A DNA stretch of 46,265 bases from Flavobacteriaceae bacterium (GCA_020346245.1 CP070778.1:2318519-2364783); one strand, 5' to 3'; numbered from the stretch's first letter, positions 33,856 through 43,620 are shown. The notes: generated from the sequence alone by a model not told the origin. Made by a program: numbers and translations.

Positions 33856-35184
33856 ATGAAAAGAAGAAATCTTCCCCAGATCTTTATCTTCGTTTATTTG
33901 CTTACATATTTTTTGATTTCCTGTAAACCAGGCATAGAGAAGGACCAAAAAGGTATAAGCAGCCTGTATTTACCCGATATTAATGAGCTCTATAAAGATT
34001 ATGCACAACTGGATAGTACCGGAGCACATGATTTTTTTGCGAATACCCTGGTTAATGCCAACAGAGATTTGAATTCTTCTGAATTATATGTAGAAGCAGC
34101 CTCTTTATACGCTCAGGCCGGACAATCAGATTCTGTAGCTATCTTACTACATAAAGCAATAGACAACGGAATGGCCAATCCAAAAGTAATCTCTAAACTT
34201 CATGGTTTAAGAAGTTATCCAGATTCACCAATTTGGCAGGAACTACAAAGAAGATTAGATTCCATAAATATAGAGCTTCAGGACGTTTCTCATTACAGTA
34301 TGGAGATAGGTTCCATGAACCAATTCTGGGACTATTTTGAAAAGGCTGCAAAAGACACCTCTAATGCCAAGGACATTTTTAAAGAATTTATTTTTGACGG
34401 TCCGAGAGAATTGCGCGATTTTTATGTAGTACGCTATATTAATCTGAATGCAATGTATGGGCAAATGATTAATGCTTCACCTGAATACTTCCATTACCTG
34501 AAAAATCAGTTTAATCCTGACAGTCTGGAAGCATTAAAAACGAAAACTACTGATTGGATGCGCAAGTTTAAAAGCATATATCCTAAAGCTGTTTTTCCAA
34601 AAGTATACATTGTGCCAGGCATTTTAAATTCCGGTGGAACTGCTACGGAAATGGGTTTGTTTATTGGCGGAGACATGTATGGCAGGTCTGAAACAATGCC
34701 AACTGATGGATTAACAAATTGGCAAAAAGACGCCATCATGAAGGTTTCAGACCTTCCTGCAATTACGATCCACGAATTAATGCATTTTCAGCAAAATTAT
34801 CAGGATACCGAAAATAATGAAACCGTACTTGCCCAGGTTATTAGTGAAGGTGTATGTGATTTTTTGGTGGAACTGTGCTCCGGGAAAGAACTAAAAAATT
34901 CTAATCTTACATATCTTAGTGATCAGGAGAATGAACATAAAATAATGGAAGACCTTAAAAACGATTTATTTTCTGAGGATAATTCCAAATGGCTATATAA
35001 CGGAGGTTCAATAACCGACAGGCCTCATGACCTTGGATATACTGTGGGGTATTTGATTTGCAAATCCTATTACCACAATGCTCCTAATAAAGAAAAAGCA
35101 GTATTTGAACTCTTAAACACCGAGGACTTTTTAACTATTCTCAATGGTAGTGATTATTCTTATCTCCTTGAAAAAGACCTTTAA
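33856..35184 (+). CDS. DUF2268-type putative zinc protease lipoprotein
   Basis: A 442-residue predicted lipoprotein, lipobox FLISC with Cys23. Residues 60-125 look like TPR-like helical repeats (AASLYAQAGQSDSVAILLHKAIDNG). The C-terminal half matches the DUF2268 group of predicted zinc proteases: HELMH at 306-310 is an HExxH motif, followed by a conserved glutamate candidate in VISEGVCDFLVEL about 20 residues later. The short gap (9 bases) after the M28 gene suggests one operon. The peptidase activity is a prediction from the HExxH motif. The protein is outside the cytoplasm, so it fits the surface peptidase set of this region. Confidence 0.8.
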   Translation: MKRRNLPQIFIFVYLLTYFLISCKPGIEKDQKGISSLYLPDINELYKDYAQLDSTGAHDFFANTLVNANRDLNSSELYVEAASLYAQAGQSDSVAILLHKAIDNGMANPKVISKLHGLRSYPDSPIWQELQRRLDSINIELQDVSHYSMEIGSMNQFWDYFEKAAKDTSNAKDIFKEFIFDGPRELRDFYVVRYINLNAMYGQMINASPEYFHYLKNQFNPDSLEALKTKTTDWMRKFKSIYPKAVFPKVYIVPGILNSGGTATEMGLFIGGDMYGRSETMPTDGLTNWQKDAIMKVSDLPAITIHELMHFQQNYQDTENNETVLAQVISEGVCDFLVELCSGKELKNSNLTYLSDQENEHKIMEDLKNDLFSEDNSKWLYNGGSITDRPHDLGYTVGYLICKSYYHNAPNKEKAVFELLNTEDFLTILNGSDYSYLLEKDL

Positions 35185-35250
35185 CAAATTTGTTCTTACC
35201 TTATAAAAACAAAACGCCTGTATGTGCAATTCTACCTTAAATTAGTTAAC

Positions 35251-35258
35251 TATATTTG
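35251..35258 (+). promoter_or_regulatory. Possible -7 promoter element for the M1 peptidase gene
   Basis: TATATTTG matches TAnnTTTG exactly, 81 bases before the ATG at 35340. If used, the leader would be about 75 bases and would include the small inverted repeat at 35302-35318 (CCCAT...ATGGG). Confidence 0.35.
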
Positions 35259-35301
35259 AACATTGCTAAAAAAGCAGATTCAATGACCCAAACTATATAA
35301 C

Positions 35302-35318
35302 CCCATATTTAAAATGGG
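35302..35318 (+). repeat. Short inverted repeat in the leader of the M1 peptidase gene
   Basis: CCCAT at 35302-35306 pairs with ATGGG at 35314-35318, with two further A-T pairs inside after one mismatch. It has no T tract, so it is not a terminator. It might be an RNA hairpin or weak protein site, or chance. Confidence 0.3.
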
Positions 35319-35339
35319 TGGTGATAATAACTATTTTAA

Positions 35340-36974
35340 ATGACCAGATTTTTCGTCCTTACCGTGTTACTCGTTTTAATATTACCTGTTAATAGTCAGG
35401 CACCACTTTTTACCGCCCAGGACACCCTCAGAGGAAGTATTACAACCGAAAGAGCATGGTGGGATTTGAATTATTACAACCTGGACATTGAGGTTAATCC
35501 AGATGAAAAATATATTTCCGGCAGCAACACTATCCGTTATAAAGTATTGAGTGAAAATCAAGTTATTCAAATAGACCTTCAATCCCCCCTAACCATAACA
35601 AAAATAACCCAGGAAGGCACTAGCCTTATTTATAATTCTATTGGTAATGCACACTGGGTGACTCTTCTTAAGCCTCAAAAAATTGGCGATTATAACGAAT
35701 TAGTGGTTTCCTATTCCGGATATCCCAAAGCTGCTAAAAATCCTCCATGGGATGGCGGGTTCACCTGGAGTACAGATGAAAATGGCAATCCTTTCATTGC
35801 CACTTCCTGCCAGGGTCTGGGAGCTAGTATCTGGTGGCCCAATAAAGATCACATGTATGATGAAGTAGACAGTATGGCTATTAGCGTTACCGTACCAAAA
35901 GATCTTATGAATGTTTCAAATGGGATATTAAGAAAAATTGAAGAAGATAAAAACTCTAAAACCTACCATTGGTTTGTTGGCAATCCTATTAATAATTACG
36001 GTGTAAATGTAAACATCGGTGACTATGTCTATTTCGGAGAAACATATGAGGGAGAAAACGGACCGTTGCGCATGGATTACTATGTGCTAAGGGATAACCT
36101 CGATTCAGCCCAAAAACAATTTAAACAGGCAGGCCTCATGATGGAAGCCTTTGAACATTGGTTTGGCCCCTACCCTTTCTATGAAGATGGGTATAAATTG
36201 GTAGAAGTTCCCTATCTGGGTATGGAACATCAGAGTTCAGTTACCTATGGAAATAAATACCAGAATGGCTACCTGGGTAATGACCTTTCCGGAAGTGGCT
36301 GGGGTTTAAAATTCGATTTTATTATTATTCATGAATCCGGACATGAGTGGTTTGCAAATAATATTACCAACAGAGATATTGCAGATATGTGGATTCATGA
36401 AAGTTTCACGGCTTATTCGGAAAACCTTTATTTGGATTATTATTTTGGTACCCAGGCTTCCGCAGACTATGTAATTGGAACACGCAGCAGGATTCGTAAT
36501 GATCGGCCTATTATTGGCGTATATGGGGTTAATTACGAGGGCTCCGGGGATATGTATTACAAAGGGGCCAATATGCTGCATACGCTTCGGCAATTACTTG
36601 AAGACGATGAAAAATGGCGACAAATTCTACGAGGTTTAAATAAAGAATTTTATCATCAAACAGTCACTACACAACAAATTGAAAACTATCTAAGCGAAAA
36701 AACCAATATTGATCTAACGGCTTTTTTTAATCAATACCTGCGTACAACTAAAATTCCGGTTTTGGAATTTGGCCTTAAGGATGGTATATTAAAATTCAGA
36801 TACACCAATATCGTTGAGGATTTTGACATGCCAGTCAGAATTAAGGTTAAAGAACAGGAGCAATGGCTTTTCCCCAGGGCTGAATGGCAAACACAAAATC
36901 TGAATGTGAAGAGCGAAACTCAGGTTCTTGTAGATGAGAATTTTTACATTCAAATCAAAAACCTTTCTGAATAG
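35340..36974 (+). CDS. Secreted M1 family metallopeptidase
   Basis: A 544-residue exported aminopeptidase-like enzyme. Residues 1-19 are a signal peptide ending LPVNSQ. The N-terminal beta domain (WDLNYYNLDIEVNPDEKYISGSNTIRY) is typical of M1. The substrate-anchor motif GMEHQS at 294-299 replaces the usual GAMEN. The zinc motif is HESGH at 331-335, with the third ligand Glu354 exactly 18 residues later in WIHES. The tyrosine in YYKGANML is the likely transition-state residue. The usual C-terminal armadillo domain is absent, so it is the short M1 form (like many Bacteroidetes members). It has its own promoter candidate and converges with the ThuA lipoprotein gene. Confidence 0.92.
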   Translation: MTRFFVLTVLLVLILPVNSQAPLFTAQDTLRGSITTERAWWDLNYYNLDIEVNPDEKYISGSNTIRYKVLSENQVIQIDLQSPLTITKITQEGTSLIYNSIGNAHWVTLLKPQKIGDYNELVVSYSGYPKAAKNPPWDGGFTWSTDENGNPFIATSCQGLGASIWWPNKDHMYDEVDSMAISVTVPKDLMNVSNGILRKIEEDKNSKTYHWFVGNPINNYGVNVNIGDYVYFGETYEGENGPLRMDYYVLRDNLDSAQKQFKQAGLMMEAFEHWFGPYPFYEDGYKLVEVPYLGMEHQSSVTYGNKYQNGYLGNDLSGSGWGLKFDFIIIHESGHEWFANNITNRDIADMWIHESFTAYSENLYLDYYFGTQASADYVIGTRSRIRNDRPIIGVYGVNYEGSGDMYYKGANMLHTLRQLLEDDEKWRQILRGLNKEFYHQTVTTQQIENYLSEKTNIDLTAFFNQYLRTTKIPVLEFGLKDGILKFRYTNIVEDFDMPVRIKVKEQEQWLFPRAEWQTQNLNVKSETQVLVDENFYIQIKNLSE

Positions 36975-37003
36975 CGTTTCAGGTATTGCCATTAAAGACA
37001 AAA

Positions 37004-37042
37004 TCGGAGTTTAGAATACTTTGGAAGAGCATCTAACTCCGA
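37004..37042. terminator. Hairpin between convergent genes, possible terminator
   Basis: TCGGAGTT-T-AGA at 37004-37015 pairs with TCTAACTCCGA at 37032-37042, giving an 11-bp stem with one bulged T and a 16-base loop. No strong T run follows on either strand, so termination is plausible only because of its place between two converging genes. Confidence 0.4.
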
Positions 37043-37066
37043 CTTGATTGGTATTTTCAGAAAGAT

Positions 37067-40000
37067 CTATTTGGCGGCGAAGTTAACGTTTAAAGCCACT
37101 GCAATACCAGATCTTTTCTCCTCCTGCGCTTTTGGTATATACACAAAATAGACCTCATCAGCTTTAATATCATATGCTGAGTTCAACTGTATTGACACCA
37201 TGCCCCTCGACTGCCCTGCAGTAGGCTTAGGCATACTCCCTTTTCCTAATAATTTACCATCCGGCGCGTTTAAACGCATTTCAAAATCCAGCCCGGACTT
37301 GGGTAGCTCTTGTCCCCCGATAGCAATATAAGCGTTCTTTATTCCCTTTAAATCAATATTCTCCAGTGCAAACCAGGCTTGTTTTGTGGGAATCACAAGC
37401 AAGTCCCTACCACCAAATGTAACAGGTGTAAATCCGTCTGTTTTGGTTTTATCTGAAAAAGGAACCGTACTACCCATTAGATAAACCTTTTCTATTCCTG
37501 TTAATGGTTTGGCTGCACCAATTCCTGCATCAGTATAGCTAGCTGTGAGCACAAGTACATTAGCCCCGGGTGTAGGATTAGGTAAGATTTTGCCCTTGGC
37601 TGGGAGAGACTTTTTCACCGCAACATCTTCCACTAATGACTGAATATAACTAGTAATTTGTCCGGTTTCAGCATTGGTAATGTTAGGATGCGCCGGCATG
37701 GTCACTTCACCCCAAACACCATTACCACCCGATTTAATTTTTCCCTGCAAATACTTCGTCGCATTTTGATCACCTTTATATTTTTCAGCTATTTGCAAAT
37801 AGGATGGCCCAATAGAAGTTTCGTTTACTTTATGGCAGGTCTTACAATCCATAGATAATGTAAGGGCTTTTCCGGAAGCAACGGAAGATACCTCCTTATG
37901 ACCCAATGAAAGGTTTACCTCATCCATTCCTTCCATATAATCAACAGATACAAATATATTTGCTTCATCTATATCTTCATTGCCATCAGGATCATCCACG
38001 GAAACAGAATAATTAACAGGAACCCCCGGCATAAAAAATGAAGAGTTACCTCCACTAAGATCTATTTTAACCACAGGTCTCGAATTTCCTGCAACCACAG
38101 TTACCGTTTCACTGGTGGCAGTAGCATTTTCATCATCTATTACTTTAACAGACACTCCGTATTCTCCTACCTTATCATAGGTGTACTCAATTGTAGCATC
38201 TTTGGTCTCCATAGTAGTGCCATCGCCAAGATCCCATAGGTATTTAACTTCATCCTTTTCCCTGTCAATTGCTTTCACTTCTGCAGTTATTCTTAACGGC
38301 AAAACACCGGAAGTCTCATTTACAATCATATGGTCTATAACAGGAGGTCTGTTACCACTATTATATTTTATAAAACTCAAACCCGAATCATCATTTCTTG
38401 AGAACCACCCGCTTCCATATTCAAGCAAGTATACCGTGCCATCGGGCCCAACTTCCATATCTATAAGGCTATTTATTTCAATATCTGAAGCAAAAGGTTC
38501 CATTTTATTAAATGAACCATCCTCAAAAAGGCTTACCGCTTTCATCCAGCCTCTCATCCAATCGTAGATTATAACCTTTCCGTCATAATAATCCGGTAAT
38601 GTATTGGGTCCATTGTATAGATCTGAATAATAAACAGGGCCGGCCATGGCATTTCTTCCTCCTGTCCCAACCTGCGGAAAATCTGAAGATTCTACATAAG
38701 GATAAAACGCATAGGCAGGCATAGCTCTTGGGAGTTCTTTCAATCCCGTATTATTTCTTGAATTATTAATGGGCTTTTCAGGGTTAAATATTGCCCCGCT
38801 AACCCCTGTTTCATAATTATATTCAAAATATGGCTTATTATCTGCAATAAAAAGTGGCCAACCAAAATTACCGGCTTCCCTGGCCTGATTCATTTCGTCA
38901 TAACCCCTTGGACCCCTGGTAAAGAGGCTATCTTCCCTGGCATCGGGACCTACATCACCCCAGTATAAATAAGCATTTTTGGGATCAACAGATATTCTGT
39001 ATGGATTTCGATGACCCATGGTGTAAATTTCAGGTCTGGTTTTCTCCATTCCCACCGGGAACAAATTACCTTCCGGGATATCGTAAGAACCATCTTCATT
39101 TACTTTTATCCTTAGTATTTTTCCTCTTAGGTCATTCGTATTTCCAGATGACCTTCGGGCATCATATTGCTGTTTCCCGGGAATATCATTTAAGGGTGCG
39201 TAACCACTATTTACATATTTTACATCTTTTTCATCAAATGGTGTAGAATTATCTCCGGTGGATAAAAATAAAAGACCCTCTGGACCAAAGGCAATGGAAC
39301 CACCGGTATGGCAGCAAATCTCGCGCTGGCTGCCAACATCCAGGATTTTTTGTTCAGAATCCAGGTCAAAAACTCCGTCTTTAAACTTAAATCTTGAAAG
39401 TCTGTTTACAGATTCATTACCCGTTGGGGCGTAATAAACATATATCCAATTGTTTTGGGCATAATTGGGATCTTTCTGCAAGCCCATAAGCCCTTCTTCC
39501 GCATTTAAATCAGGGTTAGTTAATGCTTTGTGATAAACATCGAGGAAAGCTACCTGTTTTAATTCTTTGGTATCCGCATTATAGTGCATGATTTCTCCTC
39601 TTCGCTGTGCTATAAGTACATCATTATTGGGCAATATGGCCATTTCGGTAGGTTCCATGAATTCACTGCCCCCAATAAGGGAAACTTTGGAAAATCTATC
39701 AATGTCAGGTGGTATTTGTGAGCTTGCTTTTGAATAATCAAGTTTTAAATTATCCCCAATAGCGTATTCTATGCCCCCTAATAAATGTTTCAAAAAATTT
39801 TCTTCGCTATAAGTTTCCGAAGTATGACCTAGGGCAGTATAGAAGGCTCTGCCACCATCGTATTCATGATACCAGCTCATAGGATGGTTATCGCCATTAA
39901 TACCTCCTTCATAAGTAGTTTCATCAATAGTAATAAGGACGTTTACATCCGGATTTATTTTTTTGAAGTTGTACATTTCGTCTGTCCTGTGCCATACAGT

Positions 40001-40483
40001 ATCTGTGAAGAAACTAGTTGCCGCAAAAGTGCGATCTTTTATGATAAAGTCCGCCTCCGGGGTACCGGAAGGGTGGCTATGAAAGTAGGCTCCAACCAAT
40101 TTTCCATACCAATTCCAATCATACTCTGTATCCGTAGCCGCATGAACCCCAACAAAACCTCCTCCTGCCTGAATATATCGTTCAAAACCAGCTTCCTGCT
40201 TATGATCCAGAATATTTCCTGTAGTGCTCATAAATATTATAGCTGAGTATTGTTGCAAAGAGTCCTCTTCAAAAATGGCGGCATTTTTAGTTGTATCGAC
40301 TTCAAAATTATTTTCGGCTCCCAGTTTTTGAATAGCGGCTATTCCATCAGGAATGGCAGAGTGCTTAAAGCCCATTGTCTTTGAGAACACCAACACTTTC
40401 GGATTTCCATCTCTTTTTTTGGATTTGCATCCAACGATTAAAAGACAACAGAAAGCCAATGCCACAAGAAAAGTATTTTTCAT
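37067..40483 (-). CDS. Multidomain lipoprotein: ThuA, PQQ-type sugar dehydrogenase, PKD, cytochrome c, C-terminal beta domain
   Basis: An exported 1138-residue protein. I start at 40483 (MKNTFLVALAFCCLLIVGC), giving a lipobox with Cys19; the longer frame from 40552 adds 23 residues with no signal logic. Domains in order: ThuA-like (about 28-240, GGGFVGVHAATDTE); glucose/sorbosone dehydrogenase beta-propeller (about 265-690, REICCHTGGSIAFGPEG, MGHRNPYR); PKD (about 700-790, YLWDLGDGTTMETKDATIEY); cytochrome c with heme motif CKTCH near 878 and a methionine in MPAHP; then a C-terminal beta-rich domain (about 1000-1138) resembling carbohydrate-binding modules. It may oxidise a sugar or glycoside at the surface and pass electrons to the heme. 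The substrate is unknown. Confidence 0.9.
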   Translation of the reverse strand: MKNTFLVALAFCCLLIVGCKSKKRDGNPKVLVFSKTMGFKHSAIPDGIAAIQKLGAENNFEVDTTKNAAIFEEDSLQQYSAIIFMSTTGNILDHKQEAGFERYIQAGGGFVGVHAATDTEYDWNWYGKLVGAYFHSHPSGTPEADFIIKDRTFAATSFFTDTVWHRTDEMYNFKKINPDVNVLITIDETTYEGGINGDNHPMSWYHEYDGGRAFYTALGHTSETYSEENFLKHLLGGIEYAIGDNLKLDYSKASSQIPPDIDRFSKVSLIGGSEFMEPTEMAILPNNDVLIAQRRGEIMHYNADTKELKQVAFLDVYHKALTNPDLNAEEGLMGLQKDPNYAQNNWIYVYYAPTGNESVNRLSRFKFKDGVFDLDSEQKILDVGSQREICCHTGGSIAFGPEGLLFLSTGDNSTPFDEKDVKYVNSGYAPLNDIPGKQQYDARRSSGNTNDLRGKILRIKVNEDGSYDIPEGNLFPVGMEKTRPEIYTMGHRNPYRISVDPKNAYLYWGDVGPDAREDSLFTRGPRGYDEMNQAREAGNFGWPLFIADNKPYFEYNYETGVSGAIFNPEKPINNSRNNTGLKELPRAMPAYAFYPYVESSDFPQVGTGGRNAMAGPVYYSDLYNGPNTLPDYYDGKVIIYDWMRGWMKAVSLFEDGSFNKMEPFASDIEINSLIDMEVGPDGTVYLLEYGSGWFSRNDDSGLSFIKYNSGNRPPVIDHMIVNETSGVLPLRITAEVKAIDREKDEVKYLWDLGDGTTMETKDATIEYTYDKVGEYGVSVKVIDDENATATSETVTVVAGNSRPVVKIDLSGGNSSFFMPGVPVNYSVSVDDPDGNEDIDEANIFVSVDYMEGMDEVNLSLGHKEVSSVASGKALTLSMDCKTCHKVNETSIGPSYLQIAEKYKGDQNATKYLQGKIKSGGNGVWGEVTMPAHPNITNAETGQITSYIQSLVEDVAVKKSLPAKGKILPNPTPGANVLVLTASYTDAGIGAAKPLTGIEKVYLMGSTVPFSDKTKTDGFTPVTFGGRDLLVIPTKQAWFALENIDLKGIKNAYIAIGGQELPKSGLDFEMRLNAPDGKLLGKGSMPKPTAGQSRGMVSIQLNSAYDIKADEVYFVYIPKAQEEKRSGIAVALNVNFAAK

Positions 40484-40674
40484 TAGTTTTAGGTAAAAGG
40501 TTTGATTAAAAAGCAAGAGATAAATATAAGCATAGAATCTGCTAAGTTCCAAACAGATGGGAACGATACGAACTAAATTTCTCTAAAAAATTGTAAATTT
40601 TAAGTTCCTTACAGCTTTCAGATTATTAGACTATATGAATATTGCGTTCTTTGTAGGGAATTTGAACCTTTTTT

Positions 40675-42105
40675 ATGACACGTTTCCCAAAAAAATCATT
40701 GTTCCTTATTATGTCGTTTTTAATTCTGATCAGCTGTCAAAGGAATTTAAAGGAAACCGTTGCTATTATTATTCAAAATGGAAAGGTAATAGATCTGGAA
40801 ACCGGCCAAATAGCGCAAAAGGATATTTATATTTCCAATGGACGGATCAAAAACCTGGAGAACTCGGACAGCCCCCTTCTTTATAAAGGAAATAAAATAA
40901 TAGATGCTGAAGGCAAGTATATACTACCCGGGTTTTGGGACAACCACGTGCATTTCAGGGGTGGTAAAGACCTTATTTCAAACAACAGAAATTTTTTAAA
41001 ACTATTTATCGCAAACGGAATAACAACAGTAAGAGATGCGGGCGGTGATCTCACGCCTAGTGTATTACAATGGAAAAAAAGTATCTCTGAAGGAAATTTG
41101 CCCGGTCCAGATATATATACTTCCGGACCTAAAATTGATGGGCCAAATGCCACCTGGGCCGGTTCGCTGGAAGTTGAAAATGAATTGGATGTCCGAAAAG
41201 CACTTGATTCACTGATGGCTTTGAAAACTGATTTTGTTAAATTATACGATAGCAGGATTAGTGGTGAATTATATCTGAAAACCATTGAAGAGGCTGAAAA
41301 AAGAAGCTTAATTACATCTGGCCATATGCCGTTCACCGTGAATCTGGATGAGGCCATTGAAGCCGGAATAGATGCTATAGAGCATCTATATTACGTTATG
41401 AAAGGTTGTTCATCCATGGAGGCAAAGGTTACAAAACAACTTCAGGATAAATCCATTGGATTTTGGGGGGCAATGCCTCTGTTACTTGATAGCTATGAAG
41501 AAGGTACTGCAGAAAAGATATTTGCACTATTAAAAACCAAAAATGTCTATGTTGTACCAACATTGCATATCGGCAAGGTTTTAAGCTATTTAGATGAAGT
41601 AAACCACGACGAAGATCCCCATTTAAAATATTTGGAAGAGGCTTTTATTAAAACCTATGAGGGTAGAATTAAAGGAGCGCTCAATGCCGGTGCCGAACGA
41701 AGAAAAGAAAGAAAAGATTTGGATCACTTTTTTAGTAAATTGACTAATAATTTAAATCAGGCAGGGGTTGGTATCCTTGCAGGTTCAGACTGTGGTGCTT
41801 ACAATTCCTATGTCTATCCGGGGTTTTCTTTGCATAAAGAACTTGAGGCCCTGGTCAATGCGGGTCTTTCTCCTTTGGAGGCACTTAAAGCTTCGGCATA
41901 TAACGGTTCCAGATTTTTAAAAAAAGATAAGGATTACGGGTCCATAGCTATAGGTAAAATTTCAGACCTTGTCTTATTGGCGGAAAATCCATTGGAGAAT
42001 ATCTCCAATACGCAGAAGATTGATTTTGTAATAAAAGGAGATGCGATTTTTAACTCCGAAAAGTTACGCGTACTTTTAAAGGATACTGTAATAGAAAAAA
42101 AATAA
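40675..42105 (+). CDS. Amidohydrolase lipoprotein, imidazolonepropionase/dipeptidase group (copy 1)
   Basis: A 476-residue metal-dependent hydrolase of the COG1228-type amidohydrolase group, which includes Xaa-Arg/Lys/Pro dipeptidases. The lipobox LISC puts Cys21 at the lipidation site. The binuclear metal set is complete: His91 and His93 (NHVH), carboxylated-lysine candidate Lys189 (DFVKLY), His217 (SGHMPF), His237 (IEHLYY) and Asp372 (AGSDCG). The first 60 residues form the usual composite beta domain. It starts 192 bases after the ThuA gene start in divergent orientation and is followed 4 bases later by a paralogous amidohydrolase. Extracellular dipeptide or lactam hydrolysis is likely; the substrate is open. 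Confidence 0.87.
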   Translation: MTRFPKKSLFLIMSFLILISCQRNLKETVAIIIQNGKVIDLETGQIAQKDIYISNGRIKNLENSDSPLLYKGNKIIDAEGKYILPGFWDNHVHFRGGKDLISNNRNFLKLFIANGITTVRDAGGDLTPSVLQWKKSISEGNLPGPDIYTSGPKIDGPNATWAGSLEVENELDVRKALDSLMALKTDFVKLYDSRISGELYLKTIEEAEKRSLITSGHMPFTVNLDEAIEAGIDAIEHLYYVMKGCSSMEAKVTKQLQDKSIGFWGAMPLLLDSYEEGTAEKIFALLKTKNVYVVPTLHIGKVLSYLDEVNHDEDPHLKYLEEAFIKTYEGRIKGALNAGAERRKERKDLDHFFSKLTNNLNQAGVGILAGSDCGAYNSYVYPGFSLHKELEALVNAGLSPLEALKASAYNGSRFLKKDKDYGSIAIGKISDLVLLAENPLENISNTQKIDFVIKGDAIFNSEKLRVLLKDTVIEKK

Positions 42106-42109
42106 TCCC

Positions 42110-43486
42110 ATGAAAAAACTATTTATTATTGGTGCTATTTTATTCCTGATTTCATGTAATCAGGCACAGGACAAAATAAGTGATACGGCTATTTTAATTA
42201 CCAATGTTTCCATTATTGATGTAGTTACGGGCGATCTTATCCCCGACAGGCAAATCGTCATAGACTCAGGCAGCATCAAGAAAATTGTGGCCAGTGTAGA
42301 AAATAACGAAGTTTATAAAACAGTGATAAACGGTCAAGGGAAATATGCGTTACCCGGTCTGGCCGAAATGCATGCCCATATTCCTTCACCACCAACTTCT
42401 AAAGAGAGGACCGAAGAAATCCTATTTCTTTACCTTTCCAACGGTATCACAACTATAAGGGGAATGTTAGGTCATCCCTCTCATCTGGAACTGCGAAAAG
42501 CCGCAGAAGAAGGGAAACTACTAAGCCCGCGAATATTTACTTCGAGCCCATCATTAAATGGAAATTCTGTTACTACTACCGAAGAAGCCAGAAGCAAAGT
42601 AATATCCTATGAAAAAGACGGATATGACTTTTTAAAAATTCACCCTGGAATTAAGCGCGATGTGTTTGATGAATTAGTTAGAACAGCCAATGAAGTGGGA
42701 ATTACATTTTCCGGACATGTGCCTGTTGATGTAGGCATTGAACATGCCCTTAGGAGCAAATTTGCCTCCATAGACCATGTTGATGGTTTTTTAGAAGGTT
42801 TAGTGCCGGCTTCAGCAAATGTAAATCAAAATGAAAATGGTTTTTTTGGCTACAATTTCACGAAACTGGCGGATACTTCCAAAATTGATGAACTTGTTGC
42901 ACTTTCTGAAAAGAATGAAGTCTGGATTGTACCTACCCAAAGCCTTTTTGAAAGATGGTTTGCTCCTGTAGATGGAGAGTCACTTCTCCAACAACCGGAA
43001 ATGAAATATATGTCTGCATCAACCTTATCAAATTGGAAAGTTCGAAAGGAAGCTTCAACCGGTCCGAAAACAAATTTTGATAAAAAGCAATGGGAAACCT
43101 TTATCGACATAAGAAGAAAACTTATCTATTCCATCAATAAAAAGGGGCATGGATTGCTCCTGGGTTCAGATGCACCTCAACTATTTAACGTTCCAGGATT
43201 TTCCATCCATCATGAAATAGAAGGAATGTCAGTAGCCGGATTAACCCCAATAGATATAATTCGGTCGGGAACAGTTAACCCAGCTCGCTTTTTTGAAATG
43301 GAAAATGTTTTCGGGCAATTAAAGGAAGGGATGGCTGCAGATATTTTACTTGTTAATTCCAATCCCGTGGAAGATATAGGTGCCTTAAAGGATCTGTCGG
43401 GTGTAATGGTGCGGGGTGTTTGGTTAAGCAAAGAAGCTATTGATCAAAAACTAAAACTTATTGCACAAAGTGCTTCTACCAAATAG
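42110..43486 (+). CDS. Amidohydrolase lipoprotein, imidazolonepropionase/dipeptidase group (copy 2)
   Basis: A 458-residue paralogue of the preceding gene, cotranscribed with it (4-base gap). The lipobox is LISC, with Cys16. The metal ligands are His88 and His90 (EMHAH), Lys176 (DFLKIH), His203 (SGHVPV), His223 (IDHVDG) and the aspartate in LLGSDAPQ near 355, so the active site is intact. Overall similarity to copy 1 is clear in fold and motifs but moderate in sequence, indicating an old duplication rather than a recent one. The different residues after the ligand motifs suggest different substrates. Probable role: surface hydrolysis of dipeptides or related amides. Confidence 0.87.
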   Translation: MKKLFIIGAILFLISCNQAQDKISDTAILITNVSIIDVVTGDLIPDRQIVIDSGSIKKIVASVENNEVYKTVINGQGKYALPGLAEMHAHIPSPPTSKERTEEILFLYLSNGITTIRGMLGHPSHLELRKAAEEGKLLSPRIFTSSPSLNGNSVTTTEEARSKVISYEKDGYDFLKIHPGIKRDVFDELVRTANEVGITFSGHVPVDVGIEHALRSKFASIDHVDGFLEGLVPASANVNQNENGFFGYNFTKLADTSKIDELVALSEKNEVWIVPTQSLFERWFAPVDGESLLQQPEMKYMSASTLSNWKVRKEASTGPKTNFDKKQWETFIDIRRKLIYSINKKGHGLLLGSDAPQLFNVPGFSIHHEIEGMSVAGLTPIDIIRSGTVNPARFFEMENVFGQLKEGMAADILLVNSNPVEDIGALKDLSGVMVRGVWLSKEAIDQKLKLIAQSASTK

Positions 43487-43537
43487 GTTCATGCCTTTTG
43501 AGCAAAGGAGTAAGTTTCCCATTTGTAAATTTAATGT

Positions 43538-43545
43538 TACTTTTG
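43538..43545 (+). promoter_or_regulatory. Possible -7 promoter element for the CDP-alcohol phosphatidyltransferase gene
   Basis: TACTTTTG matches TAnnTTTG exactly. It lies 75 bases before the ATG at 43621 and 30 bases before an alternative GTG at 43576, so it slightly favours the longer start by distance. No normal-spaced -33 element is seen. Confidence 0.35.
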
Positions 43546-43620
43546 TGTAAAGCCAATACTTCATATTAAGCCAGCGTGTTGTCGTTATTAATATCTTCCA
43601 AAGTATCGGCTTCAAATGCG

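Noticed and set aside
36306..36593. Minus-strand frame of 95 codons
   Set aside because: It is the shadow of the M1 peptidase zinc-site region; no start context or family match.
40484..40552. Longer start for the ThuA lipoprotein
   Set aside because: The extra 23 residues precede a perfect lipoprotein signal peptide and would bury it.
40635..40886. Plus-strand frame of 83 codons at the start of the first amidohydrolase
   Set aside because: It overlaps the amidohydrolase in another frame; that frame has the lipobox and full catalytic motifs.
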